Origin: an uncultured Clostridia bacterium
GTDB lineage: Bacteria > Bacillota > Clostridia > Oscillospirales > Ruminococcaceae
Assembly: GCA_947629785.1 (NCBI GenBank)
Contig: CANRFB010000003.1
Location: forward strand, 62,001-126,000
Reading direction: 5' to 3'
DNA length: 64,000 bases
Positions 34,630 through 44,502 of the stretch are shown piece after piece. The notes below the pieces were generated by a model that made no database searches, was not told where the DNA came from, and saw only the letters and a list, made by a program, of their open reading frames with translations. The position numbers and the translations under genes are program-made. Each line of letters begins with the position of its first letter. Within the stretch, counting starts at the first letter, position 1.

Positions 34630-35427
34630 ATGATAGAGAAATTTATTGAAACAGCGGACGGAAAAGTATATTATTGGGTACCCGATAACATGATAAAAGA
34701 CAGAAAAAATCTGTTTTTTCTTCACGGTATGACAGGGGATCATACTATGTTTGCACAGCAGTATGAATATTTTAAGGATAAATATAACATTATAATGTGG
34801 GACACGCCTGCACACGGAAAATCAAGACCGTTCAAAAATTTTGATTATGAAATATGTGCAATATCCGTTAAAAAAATATTTGACACGGAAAATATTGCTG
34901 CCGCTGTTTTTATCGGTCAATCAATGGGCGGATTTATTACGCAAGCTGTCATAAAACGTTATCCCGAAATTGTTTCTGCATTTGTTTCAATTGACAGCAC
35001 TCCATACGGAAAAGAGTATTATTCGCGTTCGGATATTTTCTGGCTTAAACAGATAGAATGGATGGCACACTTATATCCGCTCAAAGCAATGAAAAAAGCA
35101 ATTGCAAAGCAGAATACCGCCACAAAAGCAGGATATGATAATATGTTTTCAATGCTTATCCCATATGAAAAAGACGAGTTGTGTCACTTAATGGGGATAG
35201 GGTATGCGGGCTTTATTAAAGATAACTGCGATCTGTATATTGCCTGTCCCGTGCTTCTGATGATCGGCGAAAAAGATAATACGGGAAAGGTAAAAACTTA
35301 TAATCGTTTGTGGAGTGAAAAAACAGGTTTTCCTTTAATTACTGTAAAAAATGCCGCTCATAATTCAAATGTGGATCAGCCCGATGATGTAAATAATCAT
35401 ATTGAAAAATTTATAAGTAGTTTATAA
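34630..35427 (+). CDS. Alpha/beta-fold hydrolase
   Basis: A 265-residue alpha/beta hydrolase. The oxyanion motif LFFLHGMTGDHTMF is near residue 30, the nucleophile elbow GQSMGGF near 98 gives the catalytic Ser, an Asp occurs in MIGEKDNTG, and the catalytic His is in NAAHNSNVDQPDDV near the end. The substrate cannot be inferred; esterase, lactonase or lipase-like roles are all possible. The open frame goes back to 34594 inside the GNAT gene, but ATG 34630 has AGGGG about 8 nt upstream. AT-rich base use. Confidence 0.85.
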   Translation: MIEKFIETADGKVYYWVPDNMIKDRKNLFFLHGMTGDHTMFAQQYEYFKDKYNIIMWDTPAHGKSRPFKNFDYEICAISVKKIFDTENIAAAVFIGQSMGGFITQAVIKRYPEIVSAFVSIDSTPYGKEYYSRSDIFWLKQIEWMAHLYPLKAMKKAIAKQNTATKAGYDNMFSMLIPYEKDELCHLMGIGYAGFIKDNCDLYIACPVLLMIGEKDNTGKVKTYNRLWSEKTGFPLITVKNAAHNSNVDQPDDVNNHIEKFISSL

Positions 35428-35482
35428 TTTTTATATTATAGACAAACAAATAATTATTTATAAAATCAGAATAGGAGAAAAA

Positions 35483-36037
35483 ATGCAAAGAATCATAAGA
35501 TTAATGGAAAATAAATATCTGCTTTCATCACTGGATTTAGTGGAAAAAGTTTTTTCCGAACATGAAAGCCCCGAAGAGGGAAAATTTGTCCGCAGTCTTG
35601 TGGAGGAAATACGTTCAAAAAAATATTATATTCCCGGACTTGAATTGATAATGGTCAATGAAAATGATGAAATTATCGGTTATGCAATGTTTTCACGTTT
35701 TCACATCGAGGAGAAATATGAAAATGAACTGCTTATTTTAACGCCCGTTGCGGTAAAAACGGAATTTCAGAGACAGCATATTTCAAAGGAACTGCTTGAA
35801 TACGGTTTTGAAAAAGCCGCTGAAATGGGCTTTAAAGCGGTGCTTGTTGAAGGTGATCCGAAAAATTATGTTCCGCGAGGATTTCAGCCGAGTTATAAAT
35901 TTAACATAAAAGCAGGGGAGAAAATAAAATTGCCCCACCCCGACTGTCTTATGATAAAAGAACTGCAAAAAGGTGCTTTGGAAAATATGAGCGGCATTGT
36001 GGATTATTCATTTTACAAAACACTTTGCGGCGAATAA
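35483..36037 (+). CDS. GNAT family N-acetyltransferase (YhbS-like)
   Basis: A 184-residue acetyltransferase of the YhbS type. Residues LILTPVAVKTEFQRQHISKELLEYGFEKA supply the acetyl-CoA loop, with Q-R-Q-H-I in place of the usual QxxGxG/A. Then VLVEGDPKNYVPRGFQPSYKF, typical of the family, follows. The acceptor is unknown. AGGAG precedes ATG 35483. It is the last gene of the AT-rich block; ligA begins 18 nt later, so ligA may share its transcript. Confidence 0.85.
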   Translation: MQRIIRLMENKYLLSSLDLVEKVFSEHESPEEGKFVRSLVEEIRSKKYYIPGLELIMVNENDEIIGYAMFSRFHIEEKYENELLILTPVAVKTEFQRQHISKELLEYGFEKAAEMGFKAVLVEGDPKNYVPRGFQPSYKFNIKAGEKIKLPHPDCLMIKELQKGALENMSGIVDYSFYKTLCGE

Positions 36038-38029
<1,992 letters not shown>

Positions 38030-38092
38030 AAACAAACAGAGTAAGTTTATGTAAATTTTTTTAATTTATAGTATAAATAATATAATTTCCTA

Positions 38093-38121
38093 TTGATTTT
38101 GTGCAAAAAATATGGTATAAT
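38093..38121 (+). promoter_or_regulatory. Sigma-A promoter of nrdR
   Basis: TTGATT at 38093-38098, 17 bp, TATAAT at 38116-38121, about 40 bp before the nrdR ATG. Confidence 0.75.
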
Positions 38122-38159
38122 TATATAAATTTCTAAAATCATGTGAAGGGAGAGGTTGT

Positions 38160-38609
38160 ATGAGATGCCCATTTTGCGGTTTTGAGGACACAAAAGTAGT
38201 TGATTCCAGAGCCGCTGACGGCAAAAAACGGCGCAGACGCGAATGTACAAACTGCGGGAAACGCTTTACCACATATGAATCCGTCGAAATGCCCGCCCTG
38301 CTTGTTCTGAAAAAAGACAACAGCGTGGAACTTTTTGACAAGAACAAGCTGATAAAAAGTATTTCCACCGCTGTGAATAAGCGCCCCGTATCCATTGAGG
38401 ACATCAATAATATCGTTGAATGTGTGGAAAGCCGTTATGCCAACAGCAATCAGATCACGTCTTCCGAAATAGGTGAGATAGTGCTCGTCAGCCTCAAAAA
38501 AATAGATCAGGTTTCTTATGTGCGTTTCGCTTCCGTTAATAAGGACTTTAACGATGTGGAAAGTTTTATTAAAATAATTTCCGAGCTTAAAAACAACGAT
38601 AATGAATAA
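38160..38609 (+). CDS. nrdR: Transcriptional repressor NrdR
   Basis: A 149-residue repressor of ribonucleotide reductase genes. The N-terminal zinc ribbon has CPFCGFEDTKVVDSR and CTNCGKRFTTYE. The ATP-cone spans about 50-140 (KKDNSVELFDKNKLIKSIST, ITSSEIGEIV). It senses dATP/ATP and binds NrdR boxes upstream of nrd genes, none of which lies in this window. GGGAGAGG precedes the ATG. Confidence 0.97.
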   Translation: MRCPFCGFEDTKVVDSRAADGKKRRRRECTNCGKRFTTYESVEMPALLVLKKDNSVELFDKNKLIKSISTAVNKRPVSIEDINNIVECVESRYANSNQITSSEIGEIVLVSLKKIDQVSYVRFASVNKDFNDVESFIKIISELKNNDNE

Positions 38610-38628
38610 ATTATTACCTAAAAGTTAC

Positions 38629-38644
38629 TTTTTTTTTTTTTTTT
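38629..38644. repeat. T16 homopolymer upstream of the diguanylate cyclase promoter
   Basis: Sixteen consecutive T at 38629-38644, about 25 bp upstream of the -35 of the FIST-GGDEF gene. It could be an UP-like element, a weak end for nrdR transcripts, or a slippage tract. Confidence 0.7.
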
Positions 38645-38669
38645 GTAGTTAAAAATTTTAATATTTTAC

Positions 38670-38698
38670 TTGACAAATGTCGTATTTTGGTATATAAT
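38670..38698 (+). promoter_or_regulatory. Consensus sigma-A promoter of the FIST-GGDEF gene
   Basis: A perfect TTGACA (38670-38675), 17 bp and a perfect TATAAT (38693-38698). It is the only full-consensus promoter seen in the window and predicts strong expression unless repressed. Confidence 0.88.
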
Positions 38699-38735
38699 AT
38701 GAAAAAATAAATTTTTCGGAAGGGAACGGATCAGT

Positions 38736-40511
38736 ATGAAACAATTTCAGATTGCCTGCGGCGGACAAACCGAACTCAGAGAGGAACTGGAAAATTTTAA
38801 GAAGGAATGTGAGGAAATCGGCACGCCAAAGGTGATGTTTCAGATCTTTTCCGAAGTTCTGGAACAGGAAGTTACTTCACAGCTGTCGGAAACGGTGGAA
38901 AAGATATTCCCCGATGTGCCGTATGTAGGCTGTTCCACCAGCGGAAACCTTATTGATTGTCAGATAACGGACGAAATAGTCGTTTTTGCTTCCTGCTTTG
39001 AAAAGGAAAGTACACAAGTTTCCGTGTATCAGTACGATTTCAGTAAGGATTCCATGGAAAATATTACTAAACAGATAATTGCCGAGGCGGACAAGAATCC
39101 GTGGGTAAAGGCAATTGAACTGTATTTTTCCATTCCCGAAGGCTCAACAACAAAATTCTGCGACGGTCTCAGCGGACTTCGCGAAGATATTCAGATATTC
39201 GGCGGCGTAACTTGCAGTGACGATATTACCAGCGACGATTGCTGTGTATTTTCAAGCGCAGGCGGATATTCAGACAAATCCGTTATAGTGGTATTTTACG
39301 GCGGCGATGAATTCTATGTGGATTCTATAAAAATGACGGGCTGGAAACCTCTCGGAAGAAAGTTTACTGTTACCAAATCAAAGGGAAGCCTTTTGCAGGA
39401 ACTTAACGGTATTCCCGCGTATGAAGTTTACCACAGATACCTTAATATAAACAATGACGAAAACTTCTTTTATAATACTCTGGAATTCCCGCTGTTTTAC
39501 GAGCATAACGGAACAACTATACTGCGTGTTCCCGTGTCCAGCAACGCGGATAATTCCATAAATATGTCGTCGGACATAGAAATAGGTTCAACGGTAAGGC
39601 TTTCCTACGGTGACCCGAAAACTATTCTCGACAGTATCGCAACGGAAAGCGAGCGGATAAGGGATTTCCGTCCTGATGTGCTGCATATTTTCTCCTGCGC
39701 CGCAAGAAAGACATTCTGGTCATCCAGTGAACCTACATATGAACTTGAACCTTTCAGAAATATTGCTCCGTCAACGGGATTCTTCTCCCACGGCGAATTT
39801 GTCCGTTCAGGCAAATTCCTTAATCAGCATAACGTAACGCTTGTTATTGCCGCTATGCGCGAGGGCGAGCCAAAGGCAAATATTCCCGAACCGGCTGTCA
39901 GGGAAAATAATACCAATATTTCAAAAGTTCCGCTGGTATCGCGTTTTGCAACATTTATAAGCGCAACTTCAATTGAGTTTGAAGAACTGAACAGTATGCT
40001 TGAAGTTGCTAATAAGAATCTTGCCGCCGTTGCAATTTCCGACGGTCTGACAGGACTTTTCAACCGTGCGGAAACTCAGAAGCGCATCGAGAATTACCTT
40101 GCAAATGTAAATAATTCTGAATTCTCACTGATAATGCTGGATATTGATAACTTCAAGCTTGTAAACGATACTTACGGTCATCAGAAAGGTGATGCGGTGC
40201 TTATTGCGCTTGCAAATATTCTGAAAGACGAGCAGACAAATTCGCTTTCAAACTTTACGGCAGGCAGATGGGGCGGAGAGGAGTTTATGCTTGTACTCCC
40301 CAATACCAACATGGCGGCGGCTTCGCTTATTGCAAATCTCATACGCAAATGTTTTGAAGCAACTACCGTTGCGGACATTCGTTTCCAGACTATAAGCCTT
40401 GGCGTAACTCAGGCAAAATCCGATGATACTATGGATAACCTTATTACCCGCGTGGATTCGGCTTTGTATCAGGCTAAGAGAACAGGCAAAAACAGGGTAG
40501 TAGTTCTTTAA
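38736..40511 (+). CDS. FIST-domain diguanylate cyclase
   Basis: A 591-residue cytosolic protein joining a FIST sensor (FIST_N about residues 25-220, with PYVGCSTSGNLID; FIST_C about 225-370, with FSCAARKTF) to a C-terminal GGDEF domain (about 430-590). The substrate Asp is in LIMLDIDNFKLVNDTYGHQKGD, and the active site is GRWGGEEFMLVLP, a competent GGEEF variant. The RxxD inhibitory site normally five residues upstream is absent (SNFT there), so product inhibition is probably missing. FIST domains are thought to bind small ligands such as amino acids. There is no membrane segment. GGAAGGGA precedes ATG 38736. Confidence 0.93.
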   Translation: MKQFQIACGGQTELREELENFKKECEEIGTPKVMFQIFSEVLEQEVTSQLSETVEKIFPDVPYVGCSTSGNLIDCQITDEIVVFASCFEKESTQVSVYQYDFSKDSMENITKQIIAEADKNPWVKAIELYFSIPEGSTTKFCDGLSGLREDIQIFGGVTCSDDITSDDCCVFSSAGGYSDKSVIVVFYGGDEFYVDSIKMTGWKPLGRKFTVTKSKGSLLQELNGIPAYEVYHRYLNINNDENFFYNTLEFPLFYEHNGTTILRVPVSSNADNSINMSSDIEIGSTVRLSYGDPKTILDSIATESERIRDFRPDVLHIFSCAARKTFWSSSEPTYELEPFRNIAPSTGFFSHGEFVRSGKFLNQHNVTLVIAAMREGEPKANIPEPAVRENNTNISKVPLVSRFATFISATSIEFEELNSMLEVANKNLAAVAISDGLTGLFNRAETQKRIENYLANVNNSEFSLIMLDIDNFKLVNDTYGHQKGDAVLIALANILKDEQTNSLSNFTAGRWGGEEFMLVLPNTNMAAASLIANLIRKCFEATTVADIRFQTISLGVTQAKSDDTMDNLITRVDSALYQAKRTGKNRVVVL

Positions 40512-40533
40512 ACGGATAAAAAATTGTTACATA

Positions 40534-40571
40534 AAAAATCGCCGGCTTCCGCAGGGAATTCGGCGATTTTT
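40534..40571. terminator. Bidirectional terminator
   Basis: AAAAATCGCCG at 40534-40544 pairs with CGGCGATTTTT at 40561-40571. A-tract and T-tract flank the stem, so it can end both the diguanylate cyclase (+) and GH5 (-) transcripts. Confidence 0.88.
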
Positions 40572-40573
40572 GT

Positions 40574-41935
40574 TTATTCAACTGTTTCCATAATTGCTTT
40601 TACTATCTCAGGATAGAACCATTTAAGAGTTGCTCGGTCAAGAAGTCCGAAGCCTTCATTTTCTTCCGGCTGACAGTCAGAGTTGTTATCCCACCAACAG
40701 CATGGAACACCATATTTTTCCGCTGTGGAAAGATAATATTTTACGAGTTCAACGCGGTCGGAAGTATTATTCTTATTAATTGAACCGAATTCGTCCATTA
40801 TTACAGGTATGCCTTTGCTGAGAAATACTTTGTCTATGTTGGAGAACACATTATCTATCTCTCTCTTGCCGTTGTCGGTAAGTTTCGTCTCATTGGAATA
40901 CCTGTTAAGCGCCATATTATACGGGCTGTAAGCGTGTACAGAAATGATTATTCTGTCATCGTCAGGAATTTTCAGAGCGGACATTGCCGCGTAGCCGGAA
41001 TTTGCTCCGTATGGTGTTAAAATAAGGAAACGCGTCTTGTTCTTTCCGCCTGATGCTCGGACGGTATCTACAAACACCTTGTAAAGGTCGTTAAGAACTT
41101 TTCGTTCGTCTGCCGTGCCGCCTGTCCATTCGGCAGGTGTGCCTTCGGTGCGGGGTTCGTTCATTCCTTCAAAAATCAGCTTTTCGTCATAGTCTTTGAA
41201 ACGTTCAGCTATCTGCTTCCAGACGTTCTTAAATTTTGCCGAAACGGTCTTTTGGTCTTTTTCCGTAAGCTTTATCCAGCTTAGGTCGTGGTGGGTGTTC
41301 AGGATAACGTACATATCGTTGTCATATGCGTAGTCAACGACTTCCTGTACCCTGTCAAGCCATGCTTTATTGATATTTCCGTCATTATCCATATGATTTC
41401 CCCATGATACAGGAATACGCACGGTGTTAAAGCCCGCTTTTTTCACGGTGTCAATAATTTTCTTGGTGGTTTTTACTTTCTGCCACGCGGTCTCATAGTC
41501 AAGATCGTTTGAGACCCATGTACAATTGTACGGATCAAGGGTATTTCCCAGATTCCAGCCGACGGTGATATTTTCAAGAAGTTCGGCTCCGTCGGAATAA
41601 TTACTGCCCGTTTTTTTCTTGACTGTAACTCTGCAGGCGGCTCTGTATTTTGTGCCTTTTACCGTTGCGTAAATAACTGCCGAACCTGCTTTATTTGCGG
41701 TCACTTTTCCTTTTGACACTGACGCTATTGAACTGTCAGAACTCTGCCATACAACGGTTGCAGTCTTGAATCCCGTTACTGTTCTTTTAAGAGTGTATGT
41801 ATTTCCCACAGTCAATGAAAGACTTGTCTTGCTTAACCTGATGCCCTTTTCTGCCGCGGCTGAAACATTTGCCGGAAACATCATCAGGCACATAAACAAT
41901 GTCAGAATGACGGCTGCCAATTTTTTGAATTTCAT
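40574..41935 (-). CDS. Secreted GH5 endoglucanase with Ig-like domain
   Basis: A 453-residue secreted glycoside hydrolase. Residues 1-27 are a signal peptide ending in NVSAAA. A bacterial Ig-like BIG_2 domain follows (about 30-108; LSKTSLSLTVGNTYTLKRTV, SSDSSIASVSKGKVTA). The GH5 barrel (about 118-450) has VGWNLGNTLDP, VRIPVSWGNHM, NTHHDL, EGMNEPR with the acid/base Glu and VIMDEFGS with the nucleophile. It fits endo-beta-1,4-glucanase or related beta-glycanase activity on plant cell walls. No dockerin, CBM or sorting signal is seen, so attachment to a cellulosome is not indicated. Its promoter diverges from the lipid kinase gene. Confidence 0.94.
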   Translation of the reverse strand: MKFKKLAAVILTLFMCLMMFPANVSAAAEKGIRLSKTSLSLTVGNTYTLKRTVTGFKTATVVWQSSDSSIASVSKGKVTANKAGSAVIYATVKGTKYRAACRVTVKKKTGSNYSDGAELLENITVGWNLGNTLDPYNCTWVSNDLDYETAWQKVKTTKKIIDTVKKAGFNTVRIPVSWGNHMDNDGNINKAWLDRVQEVVDYAYDNDMYVILNTHHDLSWIKLTEKDQKTVSAKFKNVWKQIAERFKDYDEKLIFEGMNEPRTEGTPAEWTGGTADERKVLNDLYKVFVDTVRASGGKNKTRFLILTPYGANSGYAAMSALKIPDDDRIIISVHAYSPYNMALNRYSNETKLTDNGKREIDNVFSNIDKVFLSKGIPVIMDEFGSINKNNTSDRVELVKYYLSTAEKYGVPCCWWDNNSDCQPEENEGFGLLDRATLKWFYPEIVKAIMETVE

Positions 41936-41978
41936 AAAAAACCTCCTTGAAAGTATTTACTTGTTTTTATTTTAACAT

Positions 41979-42008
41979 ATTATACCTAAGTTTTCAATAG
42001 TTTTACAA
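41979..42008 (-). promoter_or_regulatory. Promoter of the GH5 gene
   Basis: Minus strand TTGTAA (42008-42003), 18 bp, TATAAT (41984-41979). GGAGG before the ATG follows about 30 nt downstream. Confidence 0.62.
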
Positions 42009-42053
42009 AATAATTTATGTATGTGAAAAAAAAGTGAAATATTCCCGCCGTTG

Positions 42054-42082
42054 TTGAAAATTTCATAAATATCTGGTATAAT
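42054..42082 (+). promoter_or_regulatory. Sigma-A promoter of the lipid kinase gene
   Basis: TTGAAA at 42054-42059, 17 bp, TATAAT at 42077-42082, about 40 bp before ATG 42121. Confidence 0.78.
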
Positions 42083-42120
42083 TTATAGAAGATTTGATTC
42101 TGAAAGGCGGTTAATGTGTA

Positions 42121-43056
42121 ATGAAAAAAATGCTGTTTGTTTTTAATCCCCATTCGGGAAAAGGTCTGATACGCCAGCATCTTATGGAAATTGTGGATAT
42201 TTTTACCAAGGACGGTTATGAAGTTACCGCCTATCCTACACAGGCGAGGAATGACGCTTTTGAAAAAGTCTGCTCCCGCGGCGGTGAATTTGACGCCGTT
42301 GTTTGCAGCGGGGGAGACGGCACTTTAAACGAAACTATCAAAGCGCTTATGAAGTCCGAAAAGCGCGTTCCGCTGGGATATATTCCCTCGGGAACTATGA
42401 ACGATTTTGCATCGAGCATAGGTATTCCCAAGGATATGCCCGCGGCTGCGGCTGTAGTTGCAAAAGGCGAGCCTATAAGCGTCGACATAGGTTCATTTAA
42501 TGATGAATACTTTACTTATATTGCGGCTTTCGGGGCGTTTACGGACGTCAGCTATGAAACTCCGCAGCAGATGAAGAATATGTTCGGAAGTCTTGCGTAC
42601 ATCATGGAGGGCATGAAACGCCTTAACACCGCAAAATCCTATCATGTTACGGTCAGAAACGGTTCGGAAGTCATTGAGGACGATTTCATTTTCGGAATGG
42701 TTTCCAACTCCACTTCCGTTGGCGGTTTCAAGGGAATAAGCGGTACGGAAGTCAAGCTTGACGATGGCGTTTTTGAAGTTGTTCTTATAAAAACTCCCAA
42801 GACTCTGGCGGAATTCCAGCAGACAATAAACGCTTTCCTGCGGCGGGAAATGGATTCCCAGTATTTTGTGAATTTCAAATCCGATCATGTGGAATTCCAT
42901 TCCGAGGACGATCTTCCTTGGACGCTTGACGGCGAATACGGCGGCAACTGTCGGAATGTTATTGTAAAAAACAACTGTCGGGCAATAGATATTTTCACTC
43001 CTCACGCAGGAGGGGTTGAAGCGGCACTTTATGTAGGCGCTGCCGAAACGGAGTAA
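42121..43056 (+). CDS. Diacylglycerol/YegS-type lipid kinase
   Basis: A 311-residue kinase of the YegS/BmrU/DgkB family that phosphorylates diacylglycerol or a similar lipid, recycling it to phosphatidic acid. FNPHSGKG near residue 8 and VVCSGGDGTLNETIKAL near 60 form the nucleotide site; PSGTMNDFASSIGIP follows, and the C-terminal beta-sandwich has WTLDGEYGG. There is no membrane helix, as expected for soluble DgkB-like enzymes. It has its own promoter and a shared terminator with pgk. Confidence 0.9.
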   Translation: MKKMLFVFNPHSGKGLIRQHLMEIVDIFTKDGYEVTAYPTQARNDAFEKVCSRGGEFDAVVCSGGDGTLNETIKALMKSEKRVPLGYIPSGTMNDFASSIGIPKDMPAAAAVVAKGEPISVDIGSFNDEYFTYIAAFGAFTDVSYETPQQMKNMFGSLAYIMEGMKRLNTAKSYHVTVRNGSEVIEDDFIFGMVSNSTSVGGFKGISGTEVKLDDGVFEVVLIKTPKTLAEFQQTINAFLRREMDSQYFVNFKSDHVEFHSEDDLPWTLDGEYGGNCRNVIVKNNCRAIDIFTPHAGGVEAALYVGAAETE

Positions 43057-43096
43057 AAGCCGTTTTTCGGCGTTTCTTACAAAAATTCCAGACAAA

Positions 43097-43128
43097 AAAA
43101 GCGGAGAACATCGACGTTCTCCGCTTTT
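43097..43128. terminator. Bidirectional terminator between the lipid kinase and pgk
   Basis: GCGGAGAAC (43101-43109) and GTTCTCCGC (43116-43124) form a perfect stem with loop ATCGAC, flanked by an A7 run on the left and TTTT on the right, so either strand reads as stem plus U-tract. Confidence 0.9.
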
Positions 43129-43144
43129 GGAATTTATTGTCCTA

Positions 43145-44368
43145 TTACTTCTTTTCAGCAATAACAGCAACGCCGGGAAGTACCTTGCCCTCAAGGTATT
43201 CAAGAGAAGCTCCGCCGCCTGTGGAGATGTGGGACATCTTGTCTGCAAATCCAAGCTGCATAACAGCCGCCGCAGAATCGCCGCCGCCGATAATTGTGGT
43301 AGCGTCTGTATCTGCAAGAGCCTTTGCAACGGCAATTGTACCCTTAGCAAGTGTGGGGTTCTCAAATACGCCCATAGGTCCGTTCCAAACTACTGTCTTT
43401 GCGGATTTAACAGCGTCTGCAAAGAGTTCCATTGTCTTTGTGCCGATGTCAAGACCCATCATGTCAGCGGGGATCTTGTCGGCGTCAACAACGGAAACTT
43501 CGATAGCGCCGTCGATAGGATCGGGGAATGCTGCTGCAATTGTGGTGTCGATAGGAAGAAGCAGCTTCTTGCCTGCTTTTTCAGCCTTAGCCATCATTTC
43601 CTTGCAGTAGTCGATCTTTTCATCGTCAACCAGAGACTTTCCTACCTCGTAACCCTTAGCTTTGAGAAATGTGTAAGCCATACCGCCGCCGATGATAAGA
43701 GTGTCGCATTTTTCGATAAGGTTGGAAATAACATTCAGCTTGTCTGCAACCTTTGCGCCGCCAAGAATTGCAACGAAAGGACGAACGGGATCTTCAACTG
43801 CATTTCCGAGATACTGAATTTCTTTCTGCATCAGGTAGCCCACTGCTGTTTCCTTAACGAACTTTGTAACGCCTGCTGTGGAAGCGTGCGCTCTGTGTGC
43901 AGAACCGAAAGCGTCCATAACAAATACCTGACCGTCCACGAGGTCTGCAAGTTCCTTTGCAAAGTCGTCGCCGTTCTTGGTCTCTTCGTTGCCGCGGAAA
44001 CGTGTATTTTCCAGAACAACGATCTCGCCGTCCTTCATGTTTGCAACGGCTTTCTTTGCGTTGTCGCCGACAACGGTATCATCTTTAGCAAAGATAACGT
44101 TTGTATCAACGAGCTGAGCAAGTCTTTCCGCTGCGGGAGCGAGGGAGAATTTGTCCTCCGGACCGTTCTTGGGCTTGCCGAGATGAGAGCAGAGAACTAC
44201 CTTTGCGCCTTCGGAAGTAAGCTTCTTGATAGTGGGGAGAGCTGCAACGATACGGTTATCGTTGGTGATCTTTCCGTCCTTGAGGGGAACGTTGAAGTCA
44301 ACTCTTACGAGGACTTTCTTGCCCTTGACGCTGATGTCGTCAACTGTTACTTTGTTTAATCCTGCCAT
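43145..44368 (-). CDS. pgk: Phosphoglycerate kinase
   Basis: A 407-residue glycolytic enzyme making ATP from 1,3-bisphosphoglycerate. The N-terminal domain has [21 protein letters not shown] and [46 protein letters not shown] and the C-terminal [13 protein letters not shown] with [14 protein letters not shown] are present. Length is normal. AAAGGATG precedes the ATG. It is not clustered with gap or tpi here. It has a single-gene layout with a promoter just upstream. Confidence 0.97.
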   Translation of the reverse strand: MAGLNKVTVDDISVKGKKVLVRVDFNVPLKDGKITNDNRIVAALPTIKKLTSEGAKVVLCSHLGKPKNGPEDKFSLAPAAERLAQLVDTNVIFAKDDTVVGDNAKKAVANMKDGEIVVLENTRFRGNEETKNGDDFAKELADLVDGQVFVMDAFGSAHRAHASTAGVTKFVKETAVGYLMQKEIQYLGNAVEDPVRPFVAILGGAKVADKLNVISNLIEKCDTLIIGGGMAYTFLKAKGYEVGKSLVDDEKIDYCKEMMAKAEKAGKKLLLPIDTTIAAAFPDPIDGAIEVSVVDADKIPADMMGLDIGTKTMELFADAVKSAKTVVWNGPMGVFENPTLAKGTIAVAKALADTDATTIIGGGDSAAAVMQLGFADKMSHISTGGGASLEYLEGKVLPGVAVIAEKK

Positions 44369-44429
44369 TGGTATGACATCCTTTCATTATAAAGTTTTGC
44401 TGAGCGGGGCATAAACCCCTATCATTACT

Positions 44430-44458
44430 ATTTTATACTATTTTATCAAATTTAGCAA
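44430..44458 (-). promoter_or_regulatory. Promoter of pgk
   Basis: Minus strand TTGCTA (44458-44453), 17 bp, TAAAAT (44435-44430). Between it and the start codon the leader can form a small GGGG/CCCC hairpin (plus strand 44405-44419). Confidence 0.6.
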
Positions 44459-44502
44459 GAGGTTATGAAAATTTTTCTGTAAATTTTCCTGAAATTTTTC
44501 CT

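Noticed and set aside
42493-43365. 290-residue minus-strand open frame over the lipid kinase and pgk end
   Set aside because: It runs through the bidirectional terminator and antisense to the kinase; no start signal.
43127-44359. 410-residue open frame on the plus strand across pgk
   Set aside because: It is the antisense of pgk, has Cys-rich low-sense composition and no ribosome site; pgk has full family motifs.
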